Of a stretch of DNA of 64,000 nt, positions 46,365 to 58,291 are shown piece by piece. Below the pieces are notes generated by a model. That model saw nothing but the letters and a program-made list of their open reading frames with translations. It was not told the origin of the DNA and did not search any database. Each line of letters opens with the position of its first letter. The first letter of the stretch is position 1. Source of the stretch: Penicillus capitatus (Eukaryota; Chlorophyta); assembly GCA_965649825.1 (NCBI GenBank), contig OZ287702.1, positions 310,001-374,000 of the forward strand. The letters are read 5' to 3'. The translations under genes and the position numbers were made by a program.

Positions 46365-48650
46365 ATGAACGCATTTTTGGACACAGGCACCGGAGTCCGT
46401 GCCATCCTTCAGACGACAGAAATGATGATGCATCCAAAGTGGGAACCAACAACGACGCATCTCCACGATCAGGCTCTTGCTTGCCTGAATGATCAGAGCG
46501 ATCATGTGTCGATTTCTTTGGCAGCAAATCAGGTACCACTGCGAGAAACGAGATCGATGTTTTGAGATCGTGTGAAGAGATTGATTCGCAGAATGCAAGA
46601 AAGTGGATGAGTGTTTGAAGGGTGCGGTGGCCGGAACATGCATCGACGACTGCATCTTTGCGCTGTGCTTATGGCTTGCACAATACAGATATTCCATTTG
46701 TTCTGCACGCGTTCGTTCTCTGCATCTACTCGCGTTCGCGTTACCAGTTTGTGGTCCAGTTCGAAGAGATCGTGACCAGGATGCCGATCGTAATGCGCCG
46801 AAGGTCTGGTGATCGTCAAGAAAGAATGAGGAGAAGATGTATTGGTAAGAAGATCAACATTTCCTCAAGAGGAATAGGGGATCATCTGTTCTACGATTGG
46901 AGTCGTGTCATGGGTCAAGGTTGTGACCCGACAAGGAAGACCGGATGCGTATCCTGATATCAACTATGCAAGACAATAGATGGACGACGCACTCAAAGCA
47001 AAGACCTTCGTTTTCTCACGAACAGCAAAAAATCGCTCTGTCAATGGAGAGAATTTCCAGACACTCATTTGAACGATACAGAAAACGAGGAGATTGCCGT
47101 CCGATTGCACATGTGCCCGAGATGACAGATTGGTAACCAAATTGAAGACGATCAAGGCAGTCTCGCTCTCCGGCTCTCGCATGAGCAGACAAGTCAAAAC
47201 TCCGAGGAATGGATACCAGAAGCATCTTTGGAACACAGAGGTGGCGGCGCCGACTCGTGCAGAGTAAGAGATGAAATTCGATGCCCCAAAACAATAGCAT
47301 CGAAAAGTCTACCCGAGGGCCGCATGAATGCCATATGATTCTAAACTTGCAGTTCATGCTGTTGAGCTAGCAGACGGACACATTGGTCGGAGAAGATCTT
47401 TCAAATATCAGAAAAAAAAGCAAAGTGCAAAGGTTTGGCTCAATACTGGACCTCTCTTCGTGCATATCGAGTTTCGGCGCTCGAAAAGATGCTGATACTG
47501 GCCCAGTATTGCCAGCTCCCTGTGCATTTGCCAGATGGAGTGCGTAGAAATATCCAAACCACTTACAAGTAACGTTTTGCATCCTCTGGTCGATTCTAAG
47601 ACGCCAGCGTTATTAGAGGATGCCAACAACACAGCAAAACTCTGTCGCTACAATTATTGTCGCGTTGTGAGTGATCCAGCCAAATGAGACCTGTCGAGAC
47701 CGACAGACGAACTCAAAGGTCCCGAGTGACATGGCTGCGATCCGAAGAAGAACTATTGAAACGCAGTTCAAGCTATTCCTTTGATCAGGGCACCTATGTC
47801 CAACAGACACATCCCAGTGACACGCTCGGTCGAATAGATTGTCGTGTTGTTGTTGTGCAGTTAGTTTATCACCAGGTATTGAAAAGGAAGCTCGCTTGCT
47901 GTACCTAAGAGGATTCATGCTTCTCTTCTTAAATAACAACCAGCGTTCAACGGTATTGAGAAACGTGCATCGGCAGGAAGAGGCTCGAATATGAAGCATG
48001 GATTGATTATTGCATAGATATCTTGCAAAAAGAGTGCTGCTATACATGAAGAAATAGAGACAAGTACCAGAGACCCAATTGCGATGAGCGATTTTACAGA
48101 CAGAAAAGAAGTGACGCAACAAAATCAGACCGCTCGACATACGACCCTAAAGCACGGACGGTATTTCACTACGCAGTCACAAGATCACCTGTTGCACACG
48201 AAACAATATTATTCATGGCAACACTCCCGTATCTTCCATCGAAGCAAAGCATGTCAAGAGAGTGCTCGGGTCAATAAAATGTTGTCTGGGTACATACAGT
48301 GTCAAGGATCCTTTCGGATTCTGGCAAACAATGTTGTGTTCAAGAGCAAAACCGCATTCCGTATACAGGAAAGAGGATTGGGGGCCAGTAATGTTACGTT
48401 GGGAATCACATGATGATGCGATATCCTGCGGATCACTGCCTGTCATAATGCGTCACAAAAACTCAGGCATTCTTATTAGAAGAATTACCAATTGATATCA
48501 ATGATTTGAGTCTCCGGCAACGCATAAGCGTAGCAATGAGGTCAGTTTATTGTGATGCCATACATGGATATTGCAATTCATGGACTTATCGGACAGAAAC
48601 TTGTAAGCATTGATTGTCCTTATAGGGGTGGATGCTTAGTTGCCAGATAA
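46365..48650 (+). CDS. Unresolved multi-exon gene, product unknown
   Basis: A series of plus-strand segments with good splice signals suggests one intron-rich gene that I could not fully assemble or identify. Best pieces: an exon with GVRAILQTTEMMMHPKWEP ending SLAANQ at 46530; KVDECLKGAVAGTCIDDC; a stretch near 47530-47660 (SNVLHPLVDSKTPALLEDAN); and the terminal exons, where NNIIHGNTPVSSIEAKHVKR..CCLGTYSVKDPFGFWQ..VYRKEDWGP joins across an ~83-nt intron to AFLLEELPIDINDLSLRQRI (48467-48540) and then, across an ~85-nt intron, to GGCLVAR and a TAA at 48648. Introns here seem longer than elsewhere. Start and middle exons are guesses; it could be two genes. Confidence 0.3.
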
Positions 48651-48771
48651 TTAATTCATATAGAGTAAATAGGTAGACATGAAACACGAAGATGCATGCG
48701 TTCATCAACGAGGACGTGACAGGGGAGTCGTCAGCGAGGTTCTGAGGACAGGGTGTTTACGCTGCCATTCT

Positions 48772-49840
48772 CTAGTAGCAAGAGAGTTTCTGTTCTCTGG
48801 CAGTGGCTGGACTGATGGGAGGGAGACAAGCCGGCTGTCCTTGACGATGACGCGGGATTCTGTTGGGAGTCTTCGTCACAATTCTCAGCGCTCTTTTTGA
48901 CATGAAGTCTTGACTTTGGGGAGCTTCTTCCATTTTCATTCCTTGCAGCTTTGCAAGCATTTGCTCGCGATGAAAATCGAACCATGCCGCTGTCGCTTCG
49001 TCGGTCGATTCGGCGACAGATTCCCATTCTGTATTCTCTGTTGCCTTCGATCCGTCTCTAAAAGATGTTGTTGTGCTACTGCATCCCGAGAGAACGGTGC
49101 GTAGTCGCGGGAGTGTGTCATCATCTAATCGCGACGACGCGTCTTTCCATGCGACCTTGATGTCTTCTTCATTATGCCCATGTGGCGGCGGCGATTGAAA
49201 CGTCAGTGGAAATCGCGTTCCTTTGCGGCAACCCGTCGAGAGATCCTCGCCTTCATCCGTAAACTCCACCTCAATACTGGCACTACCCTTTTCGTTATTC
49301 ATGAGAAAAGCCGAACCGGTTTTCGTTCTTCTCACGCACATGCCGCTCTCGAAAGACGACCGTTCTGAATCGCAGAAGACATGACAGTTGAGTTCAGTCC
49401 ATGAGAATACACTTGGACATGCCTTGCTCATTGGGATGCGCATGAAGCTTGTTTGCTGTCGGGAATGTACGGGTTCTCGCTACATGGCCTTCGGGATGCT
49501 CTTCTTTGGCGTCGGCGACTTGTTGCAAATGACGGAGACGTTTTTGAGAGGCTGCAAGTTTGCGTTGCGTTGTTGAGATATTGGGTCTGCGGTGTCTACG
49601 CACACTGTGCGTCGTCATCACAACTTCCGGCGCAACCTTCACGTCTCTCTTGGCATTTCGGTGCGCCCGATGCTTCTTGAGAATTCTGAGCGTCCACGCT
49701 TTTCTCTGTTTTTCTTTATCCTCTGGCTCGGTAAAGTAAGCGACATTTTTCGACTTCCGGACGTTTTCATTTTTGTTTTCTTTGCTCCTGAAGATCCGTG
49801 GAAGAAATTGTCGCATCTTGCCGAGTGGCCGTCCTCGCAA
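48772..49840 (-). CDS. Unrecognised basic/acidic two-part protein
   Basis: An upstream exon is strongly basic (MRQFLPRIFRSKENKNENVR; KRDVKVAPEVVMTTHSVRRH; QRKLAASQKRLRHLQQVAD) and a downstream exon is acidic to neutral (EGEDLSTGCRKGTRFPL; TDEATAAWFDFHREQMLAKL) with a basic end. An intron around 49380-49430 must connect them, but the donor is unclear because the obvious GTGTAT donor gives the wrong phase. The final ~30 residues may also be intronic. No family recognised; the basic N-terminus suggests nucleic-acid or ribosome binding, which is inference. Confidence 0.4.
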
Positions 49841-49955
49841 TTGTACCGAGCGATTTCAAAAACTAAAGACTCGGTAATAGCCTTTCCGACTCTCGTTCTT
49901 GAACTCTAGCTCGGGCGAAAACGATGTCTCTAAATAGAAGACAACAAAGCTTCGT

Positions 49956-50426
49956 TTAGGTATCAGCAAATCGCACGCTATCCGGCCTTAACCTCCGCAG
50001 AGGGAAGGTACAAATGGCCTTAATGTGCTTCTTGAACATTTCATCATAGACTAACCGCCATTCATCTGCCATGTGCATGGAAACGGCGTTAGGATGCTGT
50101 TCGAAATCATTGCTTAACGTCGATTGAGTTTCCTTCCGCGCGTCGCAGACCAGTTCCGTAAGGAAACGGTTGGAAAATACGTTCGTTGCCCTTCGGTCCA
50201 TAAAGTAGACCAATCTAGAAATTCGAGCGATATATGTGAGGGTATTGGTATAGAATCCAAAACAAGCGCAGGGGACGTTGTGAAACCATCTCGTCGTCTG
50301 GTATGAGTGTTCCACTGACACCGTTGTCGAGGAGCAGCAGCTTCTCAATCTCCTCAGCACGCGTGCCCTTTGATACGGGTGCGCAACCTTGACCACCACC
50401 AGCCCATCATACAACATTTCCGACAA
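49956..50426 (-). CDS. Unrecognised protein, possibly split by introns
   Basis: The frame runs 156 codons but its front half is probably partly intronic: an alternative frame reads KGTRAEEIEKLLLLDNGVSG and a pyrimidine-rich acceptor precedes LVYFMDRRATNVFSNRFLTE. The C-terminal half (DARKETQSTLSNDFEQHPN; MADEWRLVYDEMFKKHIKAI) looks genuinely coding. No family known. Its 5' end overlaps, on the opposite strand, the likely first exon of the USP7-like gene, so one of the two starts is misplaced or the genes overlap. Confidence 0.35.
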   Translation of the reverse strand: MSEMLYDGLVVVKVAHPYQRARVLRRLRSCCSSTTVSVEHSYQTTRWFHNVPCACFGFYTNTLTYIARISRLVYFMDRRATNVFSNRFLTELVCDARKETQSTLSNDFEQHPNAVSMHMADEWRLVYDEMFKKHIKAICTFPLRRLRPDSVRFADT

Positions 50427-53272
50427 CAGGGTCCATTTCGGGTTCTTCGACTAACTTTACTGGGACCTACACCGTAAGTCGCACAGCCCTTTGCAAAACG
50501 ACACTGTCTAGACAACGACGTCGTTTGTGACGTGCAGTGGACAATACGCAAATTCTCACATATCAAAGAGCGACGTGTTCTGTCGGAAGAGTTCGAGATC
50601 GGTACCTACAATTGGTCCGTCAGCCCTCTTACCCAACACCTTTTCAAGATACTGTTTCCAGGAGATTGCTGGTTTTCCCCAGAGGGAATGATAACAGGGG
50701 CACGAGTCGGACGAATACCGTCGCGGCATATCTCTGTTTTAGACATGCCCATTTCACACCTGAATTCTTGAACCCCAGAGTGAAATTTGAGCTCACGGTC
50801 GTCAACCAGAAGTACCCGGAGCGTTCCATTACGTTAGGTATGGGAGAGAGAGATCGTATTCCAATACTATGAACTCTGATGGTGTGTAGAGACGCAGCAT
50901 GTCTTCTCTAAGCGATTCCCGGATTGGGGATTCACACAGATTGCTCCCGTCCACGAATTTCAGGATGCGGAATATGGATTCCTGGCCAAAGACGCAGCCG
51001 TTTTCCGTGTGCACTTGACTGTGATCCCGCAACACATTCCAAGAAATGAGACTGGTTTCATTGGACTGACTGCCAAAGATGACACTCCAGGACTGAATGC
51101 TGTAATACAAGCTCTTTTTCATCTTCCCTATCTCCGAAAAGTAACTAACCCACTGTCCCACACTATTCTACTGACCCATCTTGTGAAGGCGATCTATAAC
51201 GTAGACAGCGTCGAGACCGTGTCCACGGGTACTCGATTACCGCACGCGTTGAGGCGTCTCTTTTTCAAGGTTTGTGTGACCTATGTGTGATCTGACATTT
51301 TGCAAGGTGATCACAATGCGTCTGTCTCTTAGCTTCAGTATCAGAACTCCACAGCGAACACCACAGAAATTGTGGAGGTTCTGGACAACAGCGACTCGAA
51401 AAAGATCCTCTCCAATCTCATCGACAAGCTTATGCTGGAGCTCATCGTAAGAGCACATCCTTCCACTGGCTGTCCCATCATCGAACATCTCCTGCTTCTA
51501 GGGTTCGAATGTTGAAAGCGTTGTTCCAAATCTTTTTGAAGGGAGATGCTTTACTTACGTCGAGAGTTCGTCGGGAGAGTCAGAGACCATACCAGAGACG
51601 TTTAAACACATCGATTTGGACGTTTCTGGATGCAAAGATATCTATGATGCCCTTGAACGCAGGTGCAAAGTGACGAAAGTAGAAGGCCCACAAGTAAAAC
51701 GACACGTCCCCTCATGTTATGTTCTCTCCACTGAGATTCTTCCGTTAAGAACGAGCATCGGTATAAGCTGTTCGACACGTTGCCATCCATTCTGCACTTT
51801 CAGCTTCATACCCCACAGACGTCTTCGGAATTCCCTGAAGAGGTATTGGGTGCACTCTCCCTCACTCTATGCCCATCCATACGTCACGTCATTGTTTGAT
51901 GGTAGGTCGATGATGGAGAAGTGCCCATGAGTTTGTCAGATGATTTGAATCTGGATTACGGAGGAAAGCGTTTCTTTGCACCGGCCGCTACTTCCTCGTC
52001 CATTAGGAACGGTTACAATCTTCACGCTGTGTTCGTGAATCGTCTTCAAGGAAACCACGCAATTTATATAAAGAGAGAAAACAGATGGTTCAGGTTTGAG
52101 GATGAGCTCGTGGATCAGGTCGACGAAGATGAAGCGCTTCGTCCCCACGAAAGTCCGTCACCGATACATCTGAGCACATCCGACTAGGGTTTTGGTTGTG
52201 TTCCTTGCAGACGATGCACGTTCTACGGTTTCGGCCTTGATCTATGTCCGAAACGCGGACAAGGCTCAGATCATGTGGGAAACGGGACGCGATGACATCG
52301 CACAGTCCATTCGACGACAACTCGAGGTATAGCCGAGGGCATCTGTATGCGCATCATCGATGATGGTGTCAGGCCGATCTCCTTGAAAGGGAGAGGGATC
52401 TGAACGAAAGGATGACAGCAAATGCACACGTCGTCATCAACGTTGCCGCCGAATACGATTTCCACAAACCCTCCGTCTCTCGAAAGATCACGGAGCTTGT
52501 CGATCTGGACAACGTTAAGAGATACCGAATGCCAAAGAATGCCGATTTCGAAGAGTTTCGAAGCACGGTGTGTGCGTCTATTGCGTTTTGTCTTTTCTGA
52601 GCGGTTGGCGCTATTGCTGTCCAGATTGCCACGGATTTCAAGGTCTCGCCATCCGCTCAGAGATACTGGCTTTGGAACTGCGACTCTGAGGAATGTGCCA
52701 AACTCGGCAAGATCTTTCCACCACTGGCGCAGTCCAACAAAAAACTGCTGTCGTTGTATTCGATCAGAGACCTCACAAGGTCCAATGACAAGAGGAGCAA
52801 CGCTCTGTTTGTTGTGAATGTTTTTCTGGAACTTCCTCGTCCCGGAGAAACGATGCTGCATGAAATTCAGCCCAAGGAATTACTGTTGTTTTTTAAGTTC
52901 TATGATCCACTCAAAGTCGACCTCGAGTACGTTGGAAGTCTGTATGTGGGTCACAAGACATCGTTTCGGACCGTCATCGAGCGAGCCAAAGAGATCGCCA
53001 GGTGTCATAAAGACTTGGAACTGACGGCCTCAAAGCTCGTAACTTTGGAACCAACTGTCGTGACATGTGACATTTTTGCACAGTCAACGCCCTATCAAGT
53101 GATATCTCACACTTTTCCATTCATGTCTGTCTCACTCTCAGCGCCTTAGTACAACTTGGTTTCTGGGGATGTGATCATCATTCAACCGAAGATGGTACCG
53201 TTGCTCGATTTCATGAAGCAGGCAAGCAAGAGGAGCACTTTTGAAGACGACAGTTCCTTGGGGACGACGTAG
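50303..53272 (+). CDS. USP7-like protein (MATH + USP + Ubl repeats) lacking the catalytic Cys
   Basis: Domain order matches USP7/UBP12-13. MATH: TWTIRKFSHIKERRVLSEEF, then RVKFELTVVNQKYPERSITL. USP: TGFIGLTAKDDTPGLNAVIQ, LPHALRRLFFKLQY, IGSNVESVVPNLFEGRCFTY, NGYNLHAVFVNRLQGNHAIY and RFEDELVDQ. C-terminal region: DDARSTVSALIYVRNADKAQ, NALFVVNVFLELPRPGETML, LLLFFKFYDPLKVDLEYVGS and LVSGDVIIIQPK, the last matching the end of USP7. In active enzymes the Cys box is GATCYMNS; here it is DDTPGLNA, so the nucleophile is Pro, although the His (NHAIY) and Asp are kept. Several ~50-nt introns, e.g. 50613-50660 and 51451-51500. The 5' end is uncertain: 50303 is the best ATG and needs an intron ending at 50402. 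Confidence 0.8.
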
Positions 53273-53897
53273 ACAGAGAAACCGCACGCGTATTCTAATA
53301 AATGACACGGCTAGAGTTCAAAGATAATGTCTTTAGCTACACACAGTGCAGCCATGTAGACCTACCTCAGCTTCAGCTTTTCCGTTATTGCTTACTTTCT
53401 TACACAGCAAGCAACATTTCAATGCCAAACTGTGTGCTTCGATTCTGTGGGTGCTTCTTTGGACCTGCTCTTTAAGCACTGCAACTGTATGAACTCGAAA
53501 TATCTGTGATGTAAGTAAGTCTTCATTGGTGCTGTTAGCAACACATAAAGTAGTTGGTGTGTGTGGGGAGGGGCGGAAAATATCTATGCAAACAAGACCA
53601 CATCTGACGGGGGTAGCTAGTGGCATGGGTCGATTCGCCAATCGGCTCTGGTCAGATCTAGATGTCTGCTTACAGGGGGGTTACTCGTAGTAGCAAAATT
53701 CTTGGGGACCACACTTATTTTCTATCATTCACATAACGACATGTTCTTCGTCTGAGACGTGACGTTTGCAAGAGGGCATCCAATAGTGTATTGGCAGCGG
53801 CATGACGCCACATTGTGCTGTCGCTCGCATGAGCGTTCGTATAGGAGCTGCCGTTGGATACACCAGATCACGGTGCTATTCTCGAAAAATCCGCTCC
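53273..53897. other. Intergenic
   Basis: No supported gene; a 102-codon minus-strand frame (53333-53641) has no motif. GTGACGT lies at 53759-53765, about 130 nt upstream of the next start. Confidence 0.5.
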
Positions 53898-56800
53898 ATG
53901 GATCCTTCACAATCCGAACAGACAGCGATGGCGGTTGAGAAATCCGCAGCGCCAGCACGTCGTTTTCCTCGGCAGACGAGCACATGACTAACAATTGTGC
54001 CCCTTGCAGCAAAGCCGAGGACGCAACAGGGCAAGACAAATGGTCAACTCTACGGTCAGCCTCACAAAGACATCGCGGACTTGGTTCAGATACCTCCCAA
54101 TCCTGTGCTTTCGATCTCACCAGACAAGACAAAAGCACTTCGATGCATACGTGTCACACTTTCTCACACTTGTGTTTAGATTCTACAACTGACAAGACCT
54201 CCTCCCTTCCCACCAGTCTCTGAATTTGCACGTCCCGAAGAGAAACTTGCTGGTGGAGACACTCTCCCAGATCTCTATCGTTGTCGACGCACGTCTCTGT
54301 CCAGGTTTAAAGATTGATGGCGCCGCCTTCAGTCGTAGCAGAATGGGTTACTACACAGACATGTCTGTGGTAGACATCGATCAGATTGTCCCTGCACCCG
54401 AAGAGGCGACAGTCAAATTCAAAGGGATCCCATCTGGGTTCTGGATCAACGGCATTTCTTACTCGCCACAGGGGTCGAGAATTGCATTTACTCTGCGCAG
54501 TCCAGGAGGACCAAACGATCCTCCTCGCTCGGCATCGGAGCTCTGGGTTGCCGATCTGACAACACACACAGCCCAGCCGATCCTCAAAGACGACCCCTGT
54601 CGACTCAATACCATCTTCCACGAGTAAAGAATGTGCAAGGCTTGTGGTATGACGGTTATGATGTGGTCGTAGATACGAGTGGTTGGATGAAGATACCGTG
54701 GTGGCTTGTTGTTTGCCTCGTGATTTAGAGGATAAACCATCCAAGCCATTGGCTCCGCTCGGTCCAGTGATCCAAGACAACAGCGAAGCCAGACAATCGC
54801 AGTCCTTTACGTTTCAAGATCTGCTGAAAGTGAGATGTCTCCCCTGGTTGAAATGGCGAGCGACACTTGGGTGCACAGGATGAGTACGATGAAGATCTGT
54901 TTGAGTACTATTGTACTTCTGAACTGATTGTGATCGACATTCCTTCCGCCACGGAACTCTGTCGTTCGCCGCCAGCACTCTACACATCGTCTGTGCTCAC
55001 CTCACTCTCAGAGAGATGCATCGGATGTGTCTGCTTCAGGTTTTCGAGATCTCCCAATGCTCAATTTCTGATCGTCAGCTGGATGGAACGCCCGTTCTCC
55101 TTTGCCTTTCCGTGTGGGCGTTTTCCAAAGCGGATTCAAATCTGGAAAAGGTATGTATGCAGTCTTCCAGGCACACGGCCTTTACAGAGCTGTGCAGGGA
55201 TTTGTCTTTTGTCAAAGAACTTGCCTTCTTGCCACTGGCAGATGACATCCCCACCGATTTCAGCAGCGTACGCAAAGGCCCCAGACGTGTACGATGGCGA
55301 CCCGACAAGGACGCAACTGTTTGCTGGATCGAAGCACAAGATGAAGGGGACCCCAAGAAAGATGCAGATCCTCGCGACATCGTTTATACGATGGACATTC
55401 TTACAGAGCGTCTCCCTCAAATCATCGCCACCACAACGCTGCGTTGCTTGGGGGTTTCATTCTGTGACGACGATCTAGCCATCCTCAACGAAAGCTGGTG
55501 GAAGACGAGACGGCTTATCACACATGTCATTGCTCCAGATCATCCCGATCGACCTTCGAAAGTGCTCTTCGATCGGAGCTATGAGGATGTCTATAACGAT
55601 CCTGGATACCCTGTCGCGCGAAGAACGTCTCGGGGAACTTATGTTCTGGCCAAGATCGATGGAGAACGGAAACTCCTCCTCAATGGTCGGTCTCTTCATG
55701 CCTTTGTGGCACCCTATATAGAATTGCTGCGCTGCAGGGGAGGGTGCTTCATCGCGTGGCAATCAGCCCTTCTTGGATATTATGGATATCGATTCTGGAG
55801 AAACGGAGAGGATCTGGCAGAGTGCTCCGCCCTACTATGAATCGTTTTCGAGCATTTTTAATGACGGCGGCGACGAAATGATCACGAGAGAGAATCTGAC
55901 GGTGATGCTTTCGCGGGAGACGGCACAAGATGTTCCTCAGTTCTCTCTGGTCAATTTCTCAAACGCACAGGATGCTGCCCGTCGCCTTCTGACCCAATTT
56001 CCGCATCCCTACCCACATGTCCGTCAAGTTTTCTGAGACAAATGCGAATTGGCCGTGGATGTAGATGAAAGATGTGCAGAAGGAAATCGTACGCTATAAA
56101 AGAAACGACGGTGTTGATTTGACAGGCACACTATATCTGCCCGTTGGATACAACAAGGAACGTGATGGTCCACTTCCCTGTATTCTTTGGGTCTATCCTC
56201 ATTCCTACAAATCCAAAGTGAGGCAAACGATGTCCAATTGGCCACAGATATCCGAGCACCGCTTTTTTCGATTTATCTGCAGGATGCAGCTGGACAGTTG
56301 AGGCGTTCGCCTTATGAATTTGTGAGTCTGGGTTCGTTAACACCAAAGCTATGGCTCTCCCGCCAATATGCTGTCTTCGACGGTCCATCCATGCCGATCA
56401 TTGCTGAAGGGGAAGAGGAGCCCAACGACACGTACATCGAGCAGCTCATATGTCTGTCACTTCATCAGCCTCTCACTCCATGCACCCATGTGTGACATAC
56501 AGGCAATGCTGAAGCTGCTATTGAGGAAGTAGTAAAGCGAGGCGTTGCAAAACGCGAATCCATTGCTGTCGGAGGGCATTCTTACGGCGCCTTCACTGTT
56601 GCCAATCTCCTAGCCCATTGTCCTGATCTCTTTTCCTGTGGCATCTGCCGCAGTGGAGCATACAACAGAACACTGACGCCCTTTGGTTTCCAATCTGAGG
56701 AGCGAACGTTGTGGCAGGCAGAGGAGACGTACATGAAGATGTCGCCCTTCACATCTGCCAACAAGATCACGAAACCTTTGCTCTTGATCCATGGCAGAGA

Positions 56801-56981
56801 TGACAACAACATTGGCACACATACCATGCAAAGCGAGCGATTCTATGCAGCCCTCAAAGCACATGGCGCCCCCTGTCGCCTCGTTCTGTTGCCATATGAA
56901 GGGCACGACTATCGAGCCGAAGAATCTGTCATGCATTGCCTGTATGAGATGGACGCGTGGCTACAAAAGTACTGCGCCTGA
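53898..56981 (+). CDS. Glutamyl endopeptidase, chloroplast CGEP type (family S9)
   Basis: Serine peptidase of the prolyl-oligopeptidase clan; plant CGEP degrades peptides in the plastid stroma. Over about a dozen exons: MDPSQSEQTAMAVEKSAAPA, HKDIADLVQIPPNPVLSIS, SEFARPEEKLAG, KFKGIPSGFWINGISYSPQG, WVADLTTHTAQPIL, FTFQDLLK-DEYDEDLFEYY, PFSFAFPCGRFPKRIQIW, RDIVYTMDILTERLPQI, LFDRSYEDVYNDPGYPV, then the hydrolase domain with GGHSYGAFTVANLLAHCPDL (Ser), HGRDDNNIGTHTMQSERFY (Asp) and YEGHDYRAEESVMHCLYEM (His). The catalytic triad is complete. The N-terminus has no plastid transit peptide character. One intron (54153-54179) is only 27 nt and removes an in-frame TAG. Ends 84 nt before the ANP32-like start. 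Confidence 0.9.
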
Positions 56982-57064
56982 TTGAGCTGTGTAACATCCG
57001 TCACATCACAACGGTGAAATCTAAAACCAGACGGCTTCGTGTACCACATCGTCCCTTTGGCGAA

Positions 57065-58291
57065 ATGAAGGATCTGGCAGACGCGCTCGAAGACGCTCTC
57101 GCGTCTGCCGGCGTTGCGAAACACGAATTGACAGAACTCATCCTCGACGGAAAATGCCGTGTGACGGACTTGAGTGTACCTGCCCCTTTCCTTACGTTAC
57201 GTCTTGCCATCACCTGCGGCGTTGCGCAGTGTCTTGCAGGAATGGACGCACTGACGCAGCTGTCGCTCTGTAATGTCGGTCTCAAGAGCTTGGCGGGATT
57301 TCCATCTCTAGCGAAGCTGACGCGTCTGAACCTAGCAGACAATAAAATCAAGGAAGGACTGCATTGCCTCCCGGATGCCCCTCTACCGTCTCTGCGGGAG
57401 CTGAGTCTGGCACACAACAGAATCGAAGATATCTACGAAATGCAGCAGCTGCAGAGATTGGATCTGACACATTTGGACCTCTGCGACTGTCCGGTATGCG
57501 AACATGCAGAGAACTACAGGGAACGTGTTTTTGAAACACTTCCCACGTTGCAAGTGCTCGATAACTTGAACAAAGACGGAATCGATCTCTTAAATTCCAC
57601 GGACGATGAAGACGAGAGCAGTTCGGAAGAGGACGACGATGACGAAGAGGACGACGATGATGAGGGAGACGCAGAGGACATGGACGACGAAGTAAAGCAG
57701 ATAGAGATCGATGCCGGATGCAAATCCCAATGATAAACGATTCTAGGAAAACGTTGTCGGTGATGCCGAGGAGCCCGAACTGCTGAATCTCATCACAGAC
57801 TCCGTGAACACCCGCCGCCATCCATCACCACCTCTTCATACCATCTCTTGGGTTCTGTAGGACGATGATCAGAGCAATGCGGAAGAAAGTGAAGCCGAAG
57901 AGATCCATGTATCGGTCTTGGCAGTAAGACAGTCGTGGATGGTGAAATCGCTGAAGCTGTGTTTGGACAGGGGCCTCCGATCGAAGACGAAAAATCGGAT
58001 CAGGATGAAGACTATGTGATGCCAGAGGGCGAAACGGAAAGCGACGAAGCATCCTTCGAATCGGACGAAGAGGTCTCGGTATCTCATCACTTTGGCAGCG
58101 GCGGTGGGGGCAGCTCCTCTTCTGCTGCAGCAGCAGGCGGTTCCAGTGACTTGCCAGCAGGTCACATCACGCACTCTTTCACAAAGTGTGATACGCATCG
58201 CTGCTTTGCAGGAACAAAGCGAAAACGCACGGAAGAAGACAGCAGCCGTCCTCGAGATGCACCGCAAGATGAAGACTATGCCGATATCTGA
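57065..58291 (+). CDS. ANP32-like leucine-rich acidic nuclear protein
   Basis: Leucine-rich-repeat protein with acidic tail, of the ANP32 histone-chaperone/phosphatase-inhibitor family. Start MKDLADALEDALASAGVAKH; intron at about 57176-57230; LRRs (LTQLSLCNVGLKSLAGFPS; LTRLNLADNKIKEGLHCLP; LRELSLAHNRIEDI); the LRR cap FETLPTLQVLDNLNKDG, diagnostic of ANP32; then a long Asp/Glu run (SSSEEDDDDEEDDDDEGD). Further acidic exons follow (introns at about 57692-57745, 57801-57860 and 57910-57971), a Gly/Ser/Ala-rich stretch (GSGGGGSSSSAAAAGG) and a nuclear signal GTKRKRTEED. The acidic tail is longer than in animal ANP32. Alternative: the last exons could belong to a separate acidic protein. Confidence 0.85.

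Noticed and set aside
46500-46535. Peptide-deformylase-like LAANQ motif
   Set aside because: Only one short motif resembles GLAAxQ; the EGCLS and HExxH motifs are absent downstream.
48200-48260. Nucleoside diphosphate kinase-like NNIIHGNTPVSS
   Set aside because: Resembles the NVIHGSDS active-site segment, but neighbouring residues and the rest of the gene do not fit that small enzyme.
50379-50402. A 24-nt intron at the front of the USP7-like gene
   Set aside because: It would remove an in-frame TGA, but a 96-nt alternative and an uncertain start make the evidence too weak.
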